A stretch of 64,000 nucleotides of DNA. Source: Erythrobacter tepidarius (GTDB taxonomy: Bacteria; Pseudomonadota; Alphaproteobacteria; Sphingomonadales; Sphingomonadaceae). The stretch is taken from NCBI RefSeq assembly GCF_002155695.1, contig NZ_MUYJ01000002.1:1-64000 (forward strand), written 5' to 3'. Of the stretch, positions 33,601 through 41,431 are shown piece after piece (within the stretch, counting starts at the first letter, position 1; every line of letters begins with the position of its first letter). The position numbers and the translations under genes are program-made. Below the pieces are notes generated by a model. That model made no database searches. It had not been told where the DNA came from and worked only from the letters and a program-made list of their open reading frames with translations.

Positions 33601-36167
33601 TTGCGCTGCCAGTCGGCGATAACGGTGCGCAGCTCGTCCAGCGCTTCGGGGTTGCGCAAGGTGGTGACGTCGCCGACATCTTCGCCCACCACCAGCGCGC
33701 GGACCATGCGGCGCATATATTTGCCCGAGCGGGTTTCGGGGAACTGGCTGACCTCGATGAAGTCCGCCGGCACCGCGACCGCGCCCTTTTCGGTGCGCAC
33801 CAGATCGGACAGGCGGCGCTTGTCCTCTTGGGTCAGCTTGCGCCCCGCCACCGGCACCACGAAGGCGATCGGGGTCAGCCCCTTCTCGCGGTGCGGCGCG
33901 CCGACCACCAGCACATTGCCGACCGGCGAATCCGGCGCGAGCGCCTTGTCGCGCAGCACCGCACCCTCGATTTCCTCGGTGCCCATGCGATGGCCCGAGA
34001 CGTTGATGACATCGTCCGAACGCCCGTGGAAGGAAAACGAGCCGTCCTCATGCCGGATCGCGAAATCGCCCTGGGTATAGGCCCAGGCGCCCTTCCAGCG
34101 CTTCCAGTAGCCTTCTTCCCAGCGCACCGCATCGCCGCGCCATGCCGGATCGACGCGGCCGTTCTCGACCTTGAAGCCCGCAATATCCCCCCAGATGGTG
34201 CGCGCGAGGTAGGGATAGGGCGCAGCGATCACGATCTCGCCCTTCTCGCCGATATCGGCCTTGCGCCACGACACGCCGCCATCATCGGCGCGGGCAAAGG
34301 GCGCATCGCCCCCAGGCCCGGCCTCGTCCTCCACCCACACGTCGCCGACAATCCACGGCAGCGGGTAAGCATGGGCATCGGGGCGCAGAGGAAAATCGTC
34401 GTTGCCGGACATATGCGTCCATGCGATCCCGCCGTGTTCGGTCGCCCAGTAGGAATTGATGTAGCGGGGCGTGACATGCGCCATCCCGAAGGCCTGCACG
34501 CTGGGGCTGACGGGCTCGGCGCAGAAGGTCGCCACCCTGAGGCCGCTCATGTCGTAGCGCTGGACTTGCGCGAGGTTGGCCGGATCGGACATGATCGACT
34601 TGAGGAAAGTCACCCCCGCCTTGAAGATGCGCACCTTGTGCCGCTCGATCATCGAGGCGAAGCGACCCGCGTGCGGGAAGACCGGCGAGCCTTCACTGAC
34701 CAGCGAGGTCACCCGCGTCATCAAGGGTGCGCAGATCAGGTAGCTTTGACCGGTGATCCAGCCCGGATCGGTAACCACGAAGAGCGTGTCGCCGGGGCGC
34801 GCATCGAAGCTTACTGCCATCGTCTCGGCAACGCCTGCGGCATAGCCGTGGGAATGGACGATCCCCTTGGGCTTGCCGGTGCTGCCCGAGGTGTAGATGA
34901 AGAACATCGGATAGTCGGCATCGACCGGCATCGGCCTGGACGAAGCCCAGATCGCGCGGACGAAATCGCTATCGGACAGCGCCAGCAAATCGGCTTCGGA
35001 CTGCACCGCAAAGCCCGCTGCGCGCGCCTTGTCCAGCACCGTCACCAGCGCCGCATCGGTCAGCTCGTGGCTCCAGCGGTCGCGTTCCTCGCGCCAGATC
35101 ATGTCGCTTTGGTGGGTGTGACGGCACACGATCACCGCCTCCACGCGCGGCGGCAGGGTGACGAGGCTGGAGGCAATCGCGATCCTTACCCGCGCGGCAT
35201 CGGCGCTGGTGATGCGCCCCTCGGCGCCGAGGTTGATCAGCGCCCGGCCCACGCCCCGCATCACGTCCGAGCGATCGACCGTGATCTCTCCGGCAAGCGC
35301 CTCGCGCACGGTATCGACGATGGTCGCCGCGTCCGCTGCCGGTAGCCCCATGTCGAGGTCCGAAAGGATCGAAAGCGCCGTCGTCACCGGCACGAAATTG
35401 TCGAGCGCCGGATCGGTATAGGCGTTCTTGAAGGGCGCAACCTGCGCGTTGCGATAGCTGCCGTCGCAGGTGACGATCACCCGCGCGCCGGTATCGGCGA
35501 TGCGATCGGACAGGGTCTTGTCGGAGAACCCGCCGAACACCGCCGTATAGACCACCCCCATGCGCTTGGCGGCCTCGGTCCAGTAGATCTGCGGGACGAT
35601 GCTCGGCATGTTCAGCGCGATACGGTCGCCCGGCTTCAGTCCCAGCGCCTCCAGCGCCACCGCGCATTTCGCCACCTCCAGCAGCAATTGCTTGCGGCTT
35701 ACGGTAAAGCAATCGATCGGCGCGCCCTTGCCGCCGTTGGCGGACATGTCCCAGCGGTCGCCTTCGAAGATCAGCGCGATTTCATCACCGTGGCCGGCCA
35801 GGACGTGGCGATCGAGCTCGGAGAAGGCCGCATTGGTGCGTCCGCCCACGAACCAGCGCCAATGCGGCGGGTTGGTGCCGTCGAAACCGGTGTGCCAGGG
35901 CGTGAAGTCGTGCGGAAGATCGGGCGAAACCGGCATGGCAGTGGCGGCATCCCAGCCGTGCCATAGGCCATCCTCACCCTTGGCCAGCCACGCGCCGGCT
36001 GGCCCGGCCTCGCCGACGAACCAGTGCATGTTGCGCGCGGCAATCGCGCCATGAAACGCGCCCGGATCGGCCAGCGCCGCCGCACGCATCGCCTCCCAGT
36101 CGGCGCGGGTGCGAACGCGATTGACTACGGCTGCAAACCCGGCAGTGCCTGCACCGGCTTCGGGCAT
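30675..36167 (-). CDS. pcs: Propionyl-CoA synthase (trifunctional)
   Basis: Converts 3-hydroxypropionate to propionyl-CoA with ATP, CoA and NADPH. The 1830 residues match about 1822 in Chloroflexus. Residues 1-860 form an acyl-CoA synthetase: 'YTSGSTGKPKG' (425-435), 'GRSDDVINVSGHR' (715-727), catalytic Lys816 in 'TRSGKYMRR'. Residues about 870-1250 form an enoyl-CoA hydratase ('FVAGADIRQM', 'GVALGGGMEF'). Residues about 1370-1830 form a zinc-free MDR enoyl-CoA reductase ('EVNFNDIWALTG', 'FVEGAATGTGLDALRS') related to crotonyl-CoA carboxylase/reductase. I start at ATG 36167. The longer open frame upstream lacks a ribosome site. The Erythrobacter enzyme is known to enclose acrylyl-CoA. Confidence 0.95.
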   Translation of the reverse strand: MPEAGAGTAGFAAVVNRVRTRADWEAMRAAALADPGAFHGAIAARNMHWFVGEAGPAGAWLAKGEDGLWHGWDAATAMPVSPDLPHDFTPWHTGFDGTNPPHWRWFVGGRTNAAFSELDRHVLAGHGDEIALIFEGDRWDMSANGGKGAPIDCFTVSRKQLLLEVAKCAVALEALGLKPGDRIALNMPSIVPQIYWTEAAKRMGVVYTAVFGGFSDKTLSDRIADTGARVIVTCDGSYRNAQVAPFKNAYTDPALDNFVPVTTALSILSDLDMGLPAADAATIVDTVREALAGEITVDRSDVMRGVGRALINLGAEGRITSADAARVRIAIASSLVTLPPRVEAVIVCRHTHQSDMIWREERDRWSHELTDAALVTVLDKARAAGFAVQSEADLLALSDSDFVRAIWASSRPMPVDADYPMFFIYTSGSTGKPKGIVHSHGYAAGVAETMAVSFDARPGDTLFVVTDPGWITGQSYLICAPLMTRVTSLVSEGSPVFPHAGRFASMIERHKVRIFKAGVTFLKSIMSDPANLAQVQRYDMSGLRVATFCAEPVSPSVQAFGMAHVTPRYINSYWATEHGGIAWTHMSGNDDFPLRPDAHAYPLPWIVGDVWVEDEAGPGGDAPFARADDGGVSWRKADIGEKGEIVIAAPYPYLARTIWGDIAGFKVENGRVDPAWRGDAVRWEEGYWKRWKGAWAYTQGDFAIRHEDGSFSFHGRSDDVINVSGHRMGTEEIEGAVLRDKALAPDSPVGNVLVVGAPHREKGLTPIAFVVPVAGRKLTQEDKRRLSDLVRTEKGAVAVPADFIEVSQFPETRSGKYMRRMVRALVVGEDVGDVTTLRNPEALDELRTVIADWQRKQRMSDEQALFDRHRYFLVQYNTVAPGKQVATVTVTNPPVNALNERAIDELVLVTATLARDDSVVAVVFTGEGTSSFVAGADIRQMLEEIHTVEEAIVLPNNAHLAFRTIERMGKPCVAAVQGVALGGGMEFALACHYRIAEPVARFGQPEIRLRLLPGYGGTQRLPRLLADRRGAEGVRDALDLILGGRSITAQAAAAIGLVDQLVDGALDALSAAHAAVRDYVRHGPESALGKAFAERQVAVARWESASDISLDAVLEDDFLQRILRQLDWAGRGTAGARALDAVRTGLKQGFTAGLAREAALFAEAIVDPDGGKTGIRQFMDKVAPPLPVRRDGVWIDAEHAMRAQAMEAAGELLPVGAPFYPGVTPIPAYQYAFGIARDPDTGQPRFGPPASHEKELIVKVPEPGPNEALLYMLTSEVNFNDIWALTGIPVSPFDAHEEDVQITGSGGIALVAALGSEARAQGRIKVGDLVTVYSGTNDLLSPQVGNDPMYADFAIQGYETETGSHAQFLTVQAPQMHKVPPDLTLEQAGSYVLNLGTIVRCLFTTLQIAPGRTLFVEGAATGTGLDALRSAVRTGLQVTGLVSSEERADFITRVQGAVGAINRKDARFADLYTVVPEDKAEAQGWEAAGAPLIAAYKAINGGKLADYVVSHAGETAFPRSFQLLAEGGTLAFYGASSGYHFSFMGKPGTASPEEMLRRAALRGGEAVLIFYGPGSSELLDETGLEMIEAARRFNARSVIATTTDGQREFLQSLGLEEAIEGIVSLESIRRREGANFHWPETMPRLPDAKADIEVFKAAVRDYQDRVMKPFGSAVGKILRSPDNPRGSPDLVFERAGQDTLGISTSLVKPFTGRVVFAEDLSGCRFTFYAPQVWTRQRRIYMPTAQIFGTHLCNAYEVARMNDMIAAGLLEVTDPEVVAWDGLPEAHQAMWENRHTGSTYVVNHALPELGLRSRDALLEAWSAASAGEPER

Positions 36168-36484
36168 CCTCGCTTCCCCCAATCTCAGCCGCCGCCTTTC
36201 GCCGATCCCCCCGCGCCAGGCTGCCTGCATGAAAATTACGTCATCAACAGCCTTCGGACAATTTTCTTCCGCAAGGCCCGAATGGTGCCGTAACGCGCCA
36301 TCTCGCGGGACGTTCCTGCGCGCGGTGCTGCCGGCCACGCAGAGTCCAGCCACGGTGGGGTGCGTAACGTTTTTTCAATCGCCGTGGATTAGGTGGCGCA
36401 AGGTGAACCGGGCCCGGAACCTGCGCTGCGGACCGACCCGGACGGCATCTCGGGCGCTTGTCTATGCTCGTGCGAGGATGAAAA
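36168..36484. other. Divergent intergenic region, pcs versus GGDEF/EAL gene
   Basis: A 317-base stretch with no convincing gene. It contains a good promoter candidate for pcs (36233-36261), an A+T-rich patch around 36368-36380 that may belong to the cyclic-di-GMP gene, and otherwise ordinary G+C-rich sequence. No palindrome long enough to name an operator stood out. Confidence 0.6.
36233..36261 (-). promoter_or_regulatory. Candidate sigma-70 promoter of the pcs-mcr-accA operon
   Basis: On the minus strand TTGTCC (36261-36256) and TAATTT (36238-36233) are separated by exactly 17 bases. This would start transcription near 36226, giving a leader of about 60 bases before the pcs ATG at 36167. 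Spacing and position are good and the match to consensus is moderate. Confidence 0.45.
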
Positions 36485-38698
36485 ATGCCATTGGGGTTTC
36501 TCAAGTCGGTCAGGGATCAGGCGCCACGCCCGGCGAACACCGGCAAATCCGGTGCGGGCGGCGGCGAGGAACAGAGCTTGCCCGAACGCGCAAGTGTGCT
36601 CAGCGATATCGAAACGCTCGGCATCGGCATGTTCTGGGCAACCGATGCGCAAGGACGGCTCTCGTTCCTCTCGCAAAGGGCGCTCGAGGATCTCGGGTTC
36701 ACGGCCGAGGACCTGGTGGGCAAGCCGGTTACGCAGGTGTTCAGGGATGTCGATCCCGAGCCCGGCGCCCCTTTGCAGCGCGCGTTCGGCTTCAAGATCA
36801 AAGCCCATTCGCGGATCGAGGAACACGTCGTTGCGGTGAGTGCAGACAAGGCCGGCAAGGCTGGATGCGCCACCCGCTGGTGGCGGCTCAACGGACGTGC
36901 GATGACCGATGCGGCCGGCAATTTCCTCGGCTACCGTGGCAGCGCGGTCGACATCACCAGCCAGTATGCCCATGAGATGCAGGTCGCCCGCCAGTCGCAG
37001 ATCGACGAGCTGACCGGCCTTGCCAATCGTCGCAAGCTCGGCGAGCGGTTGGCGGCAACGCTGGCGGCCTTCCGCGCCAGCCAGCGTTCCTGCGCGCTGA
37101 TGATGCTCGATCTCGACCGCTTCAAGCACGTCAACGACACCATGGGCCATCCGGCCGGCGACGAGCTGCTCAAGCAGGTCGCCGACAGGCTCAAGAACAT
37201 CGTCAGGGATCTCGGCGAAGTCGGCCGCCTGGGCGGCGACGAGTTTCAGGTGCTGCTGCCCGACATGGACGACCGCGGAACGCTGGGGGAATTGGCCAAC
37301 CGCATCGTCCAGTCGCTGTCACAGCCCTACCAGATCAACGGCCGGCGGGCGATCATCGGCACCTCGGTCGGCATCGCGATCGCACCCTATGACGGGGTGA
37401 CCGCCGCCGAACTGACCCATGCGGCCGACATGGCGCTCTATGCCGCCAAGGAGACCCGCAGCGGCATCTTCTGTTTCTTCACTAACGAACTGCGCGAAGC
37501 CGCCACCAAGACCGCCCGGCTCGGCGAAAGGCTGCGCGATGCGGTCGATCAGGGTCAGCTGAATCTCGCCTACCAGCCGCTGGTCGATCCGGCCACCAAC
37601 GAGGTGCGCTGTTTCGAGGCGCTGCTGCGCTGGCATGACGGCGAGGAGGGCGCGATCTCGCCTGCCGATTTCATCCCGATCGCGGAAAATGACGATCTCA
37701 TTTTGCGCATCGGCGAGATGGCGCTGCGGCAGGCCTGCACCGATGCCATGCAGTGGCCGGAGACAATCCGCGTCGCGGTCAACGTCTCGGCCAAGCAGTT
37801 CGTCCGGCCGGGCTTCGTCAAGACGGTGGCCGGCGCGCTGCAGGCTTCGGGCCTTGCGTCATCCCGGCTCGAGCTGGAGATCACAGAAAGCGTGTTCGTG
37901 GGCGATCTCGAAGCCGTCGACGCGATTTTCCGCGATCTGAAGAAGCTCGGGGTGCGCTTCGCGCTCGACGATTTCGGCACTGGCTATTCCTCGCTCGCCT
38001 ATCTCAAGAACGGCCATTTCGACAAGCTCAAGATCGATCAGAGCTTCGTGCGCGGCTGCACCGAGAACGGCGACATCAACCCGGCGATCATCACCGCCAT
38101 CGTCGCGCTGGCCAAGGCACTCGGCATGGAGACCGTGGCCGAAGGGGTCGAGGCGATGGACGAGCTGGAACTGGTGCGCCAACGCGGCGCCGATCTGGTG
38201 CAGGGCTATGTCTATTCGCCGGCGATCTCGCAGGAACAGGTCAAGATTGCTCTTGCCGACGGCACCATGAAGGTCACGCCGAGCGGCCCGCCGCGCTACC
38301 GCGCGGAGCGGATCACGATCTTCCGCAAGGTCGGCCTGATCCACGAGGACCACTATTATGACGTGATTCTGCGCAACCTGTCCAAGACGGGCGCGCGCAT
38401 CAACGGGCTGGCGGGGGTTCCGATCGGAACCGATGTGGTGCTCGATCTGGGCCACGGACAGCTGGTGGTGAGCCGCGTGGTCAATGCCACCGAGAACAGC
38501 CAGGGCCTCAAGTTCGAGACCCCGCTGATCAGCGATGGCAGCGGCGGGTTCATGACCCGGCACCGGATCTCGCCCTATGCGCTGGCCGAAGCAGGCATCC
38601 CGCTGGCGGCGCTGGGTGCGGGCGCCTTCCCGCTCGCCAAGTGGCGCGAAGGCCACAAGAGCCCGCCCAAATTCGTCCAGCTCGATCTCAGCGTCTAG
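36485..38698 (+). CDS. PAS-GGDEF-EAL-PilZ cyclic-di-GMP signalling protein
   Basis: A 737-residue cytoplasmic protein. PAS-like sensor at about 43-160; diguanylate cyclase domain at about 172-340 with intact GGDEF (250-254), while the upstream inhibitory RxxD site reads RDLG and so seems lost; phosphodiesterase domain at about 350-595 with EAL (378-380), 'NVSAKQF' and DDFGTG (495-500), so catalytically complete; C-terminal PilZ-like domain with 'NLSKTG' (631-636). It may make, break and bind cyclic di-GMP. No membrane segment is seen, so the PAS domain probably senses an internal signal. It is divergent from pcs. Confidence 0.9.
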   Translation: MPLGFLKSVRDQAPRPANTGKSGAGGGEEQSLPERASVLSDIETLGIGMFWATDAQGRLSFLSQRALEDLGFTAEDLVGKPVTQVFRDVDPEPGAPLQRAFGFKIKAHSRIEEHVVAVSADKAGKAGCATRWWRLNGRAMTDAAGNFLGYRGSAVDITSQYAHEMQVARQSQIDELTGLANRRKLGERLAATLAAFRASQRSCALMMLDLDRFKHVNDTMGHPAGDELLKQVADRLKNIVRDLGEVGRLGGDEFQVLLPDMDDRGTLGELANRIVQSLSQPYQINGRRAIIGTSVGIAIAPYDGVTAAELTHAADMALYAAKETRSGIFCFFTNELREAATKTARLGERLRDAVDQGQLNLAYQPLVDPATNEVRCFEALLRWHDGEEGAISPADFIPIAENDDLILRIGEMALRQACTDAMQWPETIRVAVNVSAKQFVRPGFVKTVAGALQASGLASSRLELEITESVFVGDLEAVDAIFRDLKKLGVRFALDDFGTGYSSLAYLKNGHFDKLKIDQSFVRGCTENGDINPAIITAIVALAKALGMETVAEGVEAMDELELVRQRGADLVQGYVYSPAISQEQVKIALADGTMKVTPSGPPRYRAERITIFRKVGLIHEDHYYDVILRNLSKTGARINGLAGVPIGTDVVLDLGHGQLVVSRVVNATENSQGLKFETPLISDGSGGFMTRHRISPYALAEAGIPLAALGAGAFPLAKWREGHKSPPKFVQLDLSV

Positions 38699-38715
38699 GC
38701 CTGTTCGCGGCGGGA

Positions 38716-38731
38716 TGTTTCACGGGAAACA
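38716..38731. promoter_or_regulatory. parS-like 16-bp palindrome
   Basis: TGTTTCACGGGAAACA differs at one base from the ParB-binding consensus TGTTTCACGTGAAACA. It lies in the spacer after the cyclic-di-GMP gene, before the convergent queF. parS sites typically cluster within tens of kilobases of the chromosomal origin. It could alternatively be a short hairpin after the stop codon, though there is no T-run. Confidence 0.5.
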
Positions 38732-38807
38732 GCGCGCAAGCGGGCAAAGATCAGGCAATGAAGCGACAATGAAGGGACAATGATCCGCTGCGCCGGCGGC
38801 GCGGCAA

Positions 38808-39281
38808 TCAACCGCGCCCGCGATAGGAAGGCACGCCCTGATCGGGCAGCCACAAGCCTTGCGGGGCCGCGCCAGATTGCCAGAAGACGTCGATCGGAAT
38901 CCCGCCGCGCGGATACCAATAGCCGCCGATGCGCAGCCATTGCGGGCGCATTTCCTCGAACAGGCGCACGCCGATGCCGACCGTCACATCCTCGTGAAAG
39001 CCATTGTGGTTGCGGAATGAGCCGAGGAACAGCTTGAGGCTCTTGCTCTCCACGATCGTATCGCCGGGAACGTAATCGATCACCAGATGCGCGAAATCGG
39101 GCTGATTCGTGACCGGACACAGCGAGGTGAACTCGGGCGCGACAAACCGCACCAGATAGGTCAGCCCGGGGCGCGGATTGGGAACATAGTCGAGCACCGC
39201 TTCCTCTGGCGAGGCCGGTAGCGGTGTCTCCCTGCCGAGAAATTGCGGCGCGGGCTTGGGCGGCTCGGGTGTAGTCGTCAT
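38808..39281 (-). CDS. queF: NADPH-dependent preQ0 reductase (preQ1 synthase)
   Basis: Reduces the nitrile of 7-cyano-7-deazaguanine to the amine preQ1 in queuosine synthesis for tRNA. The 157-residue length is that of the short, YkvM-type QueF. The active-site Cys is in '[21 protein letters not shown]' (21-residue region near 56-76), with Asp in the same segment and the '[15 protein letters not shown]' and 'GFHEDV' motifs. I use ATG 39281; the extra upstream frame has no support. The other queuosine genes are not in the window. Confidence 0.93.
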   Translation of the reverse strand: MTTTPEPPKPAPQFLGRETPLPASPEEAVLDYVPNPRPGLTYLVRFVAPEFTSLCPVTNQPDFAHLVIDYVPGDTIVESKSLKLFLGSFRNHNGFHEDVTVGIGVRLFEEMRPQWLRIGGYWYPRGGIPIDVFWQSGAAPQGLWLPDQGVPSYRGRG

Positions 39282-39417
39282 GGGACAGGCTGTTGCCTCG
39301 AATGGGCCATGGGCGCAAGCGGACAACTGGACGGAACGGGCCAAGATTCCCTATGGGGCCAGCAAATGTTCAGCTGGCGAGCGCCAGCATTGTGCCCGTC
39401 TGCCCGATCCCGCCACC

Positions 39418-40524
39418 ATGAACCGCGCGTCCCTGCCCCTCGTCCGACATTCCGCCGCCCTTCTTGCGCTGGCTGCCGGCCTGCCGCTGGCGGCGCAGGC
39501 GACCCCGGGTGGGAGTTTCTCGCTGCCGGAGCCTGCGCCCACCCCATCCCCCGCGCCGGCCGGACCGGCGGACGAAGTGGCGGGTGTCGCGATCCCGCCA
39601 CGCCGCGTCGATCAGCCGCGGATCACGCCCGTCCCGGTGCCCATGCCTGCGCCAGTTGCAGAAGCATCGCCTTCCCCCCGCTCCTCCTCGTCCGGCCAAA
39701 CCGCGCCGGCCCGGTCCGCCAGTCCGGCAGCGGCCCCTGCGCCTTTACCCTCAGCCCCCTCCTCCGTGCCGACACCCTACCCGGCGCCCGCGGCCGCGCC
39801 GCCTGCCGGTGCCACGCCCGGTATCGCGGCGGCCACGCTGCCAGCTGCCCCGATCGCTCCGCCTTCGGCTGCTGCACCGCCTTCCGAGGCGCTGGGCGCG
39901 GCGGTGATCGACTGGCGCTGGCTGGCAGCCGGAGCGCTGGTGCTGACGAGCCTTGCTGGCGGCTGGCTGGTGTGGCGGCAGCGCAAGCCGAAGGTCTTGC
40001 GGCTGGCACCGCCGGTGGCGGCACCCAAGGAGGCTGAACCGCCCGCACCGCCGCGCATCGATATTTCGCTCGACATTCCAGGCGCAAGCCGCAGCCTGAT
40101 GACCTTTACCCTGCGGTACCGCATCACCCTTGCCAACCGGTCCGAGCGCGCGGTCAATGATCTTGCCCTTGCGGTGCAGCTCACCACCGCGCGCCAGGGC
40201 CAGAGCAACGCCGCGCCGCTTGCCGCCGCCCGCAGCATCGCCCGCGTCGAGCGGATCGGCCCGCACCAGAGCCGCAGCGTGACGGGCGAGGTGCAGCTGC
40301 CCTTCGCCGAGATTGCCCCGGTGATACAGGGCCGCATCAGGCTGTTCATCCCGCTGCTTCACGTCACCGTCGAAGGCGAAGGCCAGCAGAGGCTGGTTCG
40401 CAGCTTCGTGATCGGCACGCCGGGCATGGCCGAAGGGCGGGTTCAGCCGCTGCGCATGGACATCCTGCCCGGCTCCCTGCCGGACCTGCGCGCGCGGGCG
40501 ATCGAGGCGCCCTTGCCCGCGTGA
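39418..40524 (+). CDS. Proline/alanine-rich membrane-anchored protein, unknown function
   Basis: A 368-residue protein. It has an N-terminal signal peptide ('SAALLALAAGLPLAAQA'), then a long low-complexity Pro/Ala/Ser region (about 30-160), a single transmembrane helix (about 165-185, 'LAAGALVLTSLAGGWLVWR') and a C-terminal globular part (about 215-368) with beta-rich character ('TFTLRYRITLANRSERAVNDLALAV'-type pattern). The soluble domain would be cytoplasmic if the signal is cleaved and the helix inserts in the usual orientation. I recognise no family. ATG 39418 gives the signal peptide. Confidence 0.65.
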   Translation: MNRASLPLVRHSAALLALAAGLPLAAQATPGGSFSLPEPAPTPSPAPAGPADEVAGVAIPPRRVDQPRITPVPVPMPAPVAEASPSPRSSSSGQTAPARSASPAAAPAPLPSAPSSVPTPYPAPAAAPPAGATPGIAAATLPAAPIAPPSAAAPPSEALGAAVIDWRWLAAGALVLTSLAGGWLVWRQRKPKVLRLAPPVAAPKEAEPPAPPRIDISLDIPGASRSLMTFTLRYRITLANRSERAVNDLALAVQLTTARQGQSNAAPLAAARSIARVERIGPHQSRSVTGEVQLPFAEIAPVIQGRIRLFIPLLHVTVEGEGQQRLVRSFVIGTPGMAEGRVQPLRMDILPGSLPDLRARAIEAPLPA

Positions 40525-40573
40525 TGGCCCGCTGCCCTTGGCGCGGCGGCGCAGGCGCGCTAGGCCTTGGGGC

Positions 40574-41431
40574 ATGAGCGACACTTTCCCAAGCCTCGTA
40601 TCGACCGAGTGGCTGGCCGCCCGTCTGGGCGCGCCTGGCCTCGTGGTGCTCGATGCCTCCTACCACCTGCCGGCGGCCAAGCGCGATGCGGCGGCAGAAT
40701 TCGCAGCCGGACACATCCCCGGCGCGCGCTTCCTCGGCCTTGCCAGCCTGTTCGATGGCGGATCGAGGGTGCCTTATGCCTTCCCCACCCCCGATCAGAT
40801 CGCCGCGCGCCTCGCCGGCCTTGGCGTGGGCGCTGAGGATGCCATCGTCATCTATGACGACAGCGCGATCCGTTCCGCCGCCCGGGCGTGGTTCGTGCTG
40901 ACGGCGAGCGGGCGCGACGATGTCGCAATCCTCGACGGCGGAATTGCCAAGTGGCGCGCCGAAGGCCGCGCGCTCGAATGCGGCGTGCCGGATATCGCAC
41001 CCGTCGCCCCGGCGGCCTTCACCGCCCCGGTCCGGGTGCGCAGCAAGGCCGATATGCTCGCCAATCTCGCAAGCCATGCCGAGCAGGTGATCGATGCGCG
41101 CAGCGCCGAGCGGGTGTTCGGCACCGGCATCGATCCGGTCAACGGCCTGCCGATGGGGCGGATTCCGGGCAGCGGCAACCTGCCCTACACCGATCTGTTC
41201 AACCCCGACGGCACCTACAAATCGCCCGATGCGCTGCGGGCTGCCTTCGCGGCGGCGGGTGTCGATCTCACCCGCCCGCTGGTTGCCACCTGCGGCAGCG
41301 GCGTCACCGCGAGCGTCATTCTGTTTGCTGCACATCTGATCGGCAAGCACGACACGGCGCTCTACGATGGCAGCTGGAGCGAATGGGGCGCAGACCCGGC
41401 AACGCCCAAGGCCCAGGGGTCAGCGGCATGA
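40574..41431 (+). CDS. sseA: 3-Mercaptopyruvate sulfurtransferase
   Basis: A two-domain rhodanese-fold enzyme (285 residues) that moves sulfur from 3-mercaptopyruvate to thiols or cyanide. The C-terminal active-site loop reads 'CGSGVTAS', the form typical of mercaptopyruvate rather than thiosulfate sulfurtransferases. The N-terminal domain ('IVIYDDSAIRSAARAWF') is the usual inactive copy. The start is ATG 40574. Its stop overlaps the metC start, and together with the nearby cys genes this suggests a sulfur-metabolism neighbourhood. Confidence 0.9.
   Translation: MSDTFPSLVSTEWLAARLGAPGLVVLDASYHLPAAKRDAAAEFAAGHIPGARFLGLASLFDGGSRVPYAFPTPDQIAARLAGLGVGAEDAIVIYDDSAIRSAARAWFVLTASGRDDVAILDGGIAKWRAEGRALECGVPDIAPVAPAAFTAPVRVRSKADMLANLASHAEQVIDARSAERVFGTGIDPVNGLPMGRIPGSGNLPYTDLFNPDGTYKSPDALRAAFAAAGVDLTRPLVATCGSGVTASVILFAAHLIGKHDTALYDGSWSEWGADPATPKAQGSAA

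Noticed and set aside
30447..35345. 1632-codon open frame on the plus strand
   Set aside because: Antisense shadow of mcr and pcs caused by high GC; His/Arg/Ala-rich, no domain, while both minus-strand genes show clear motifs.
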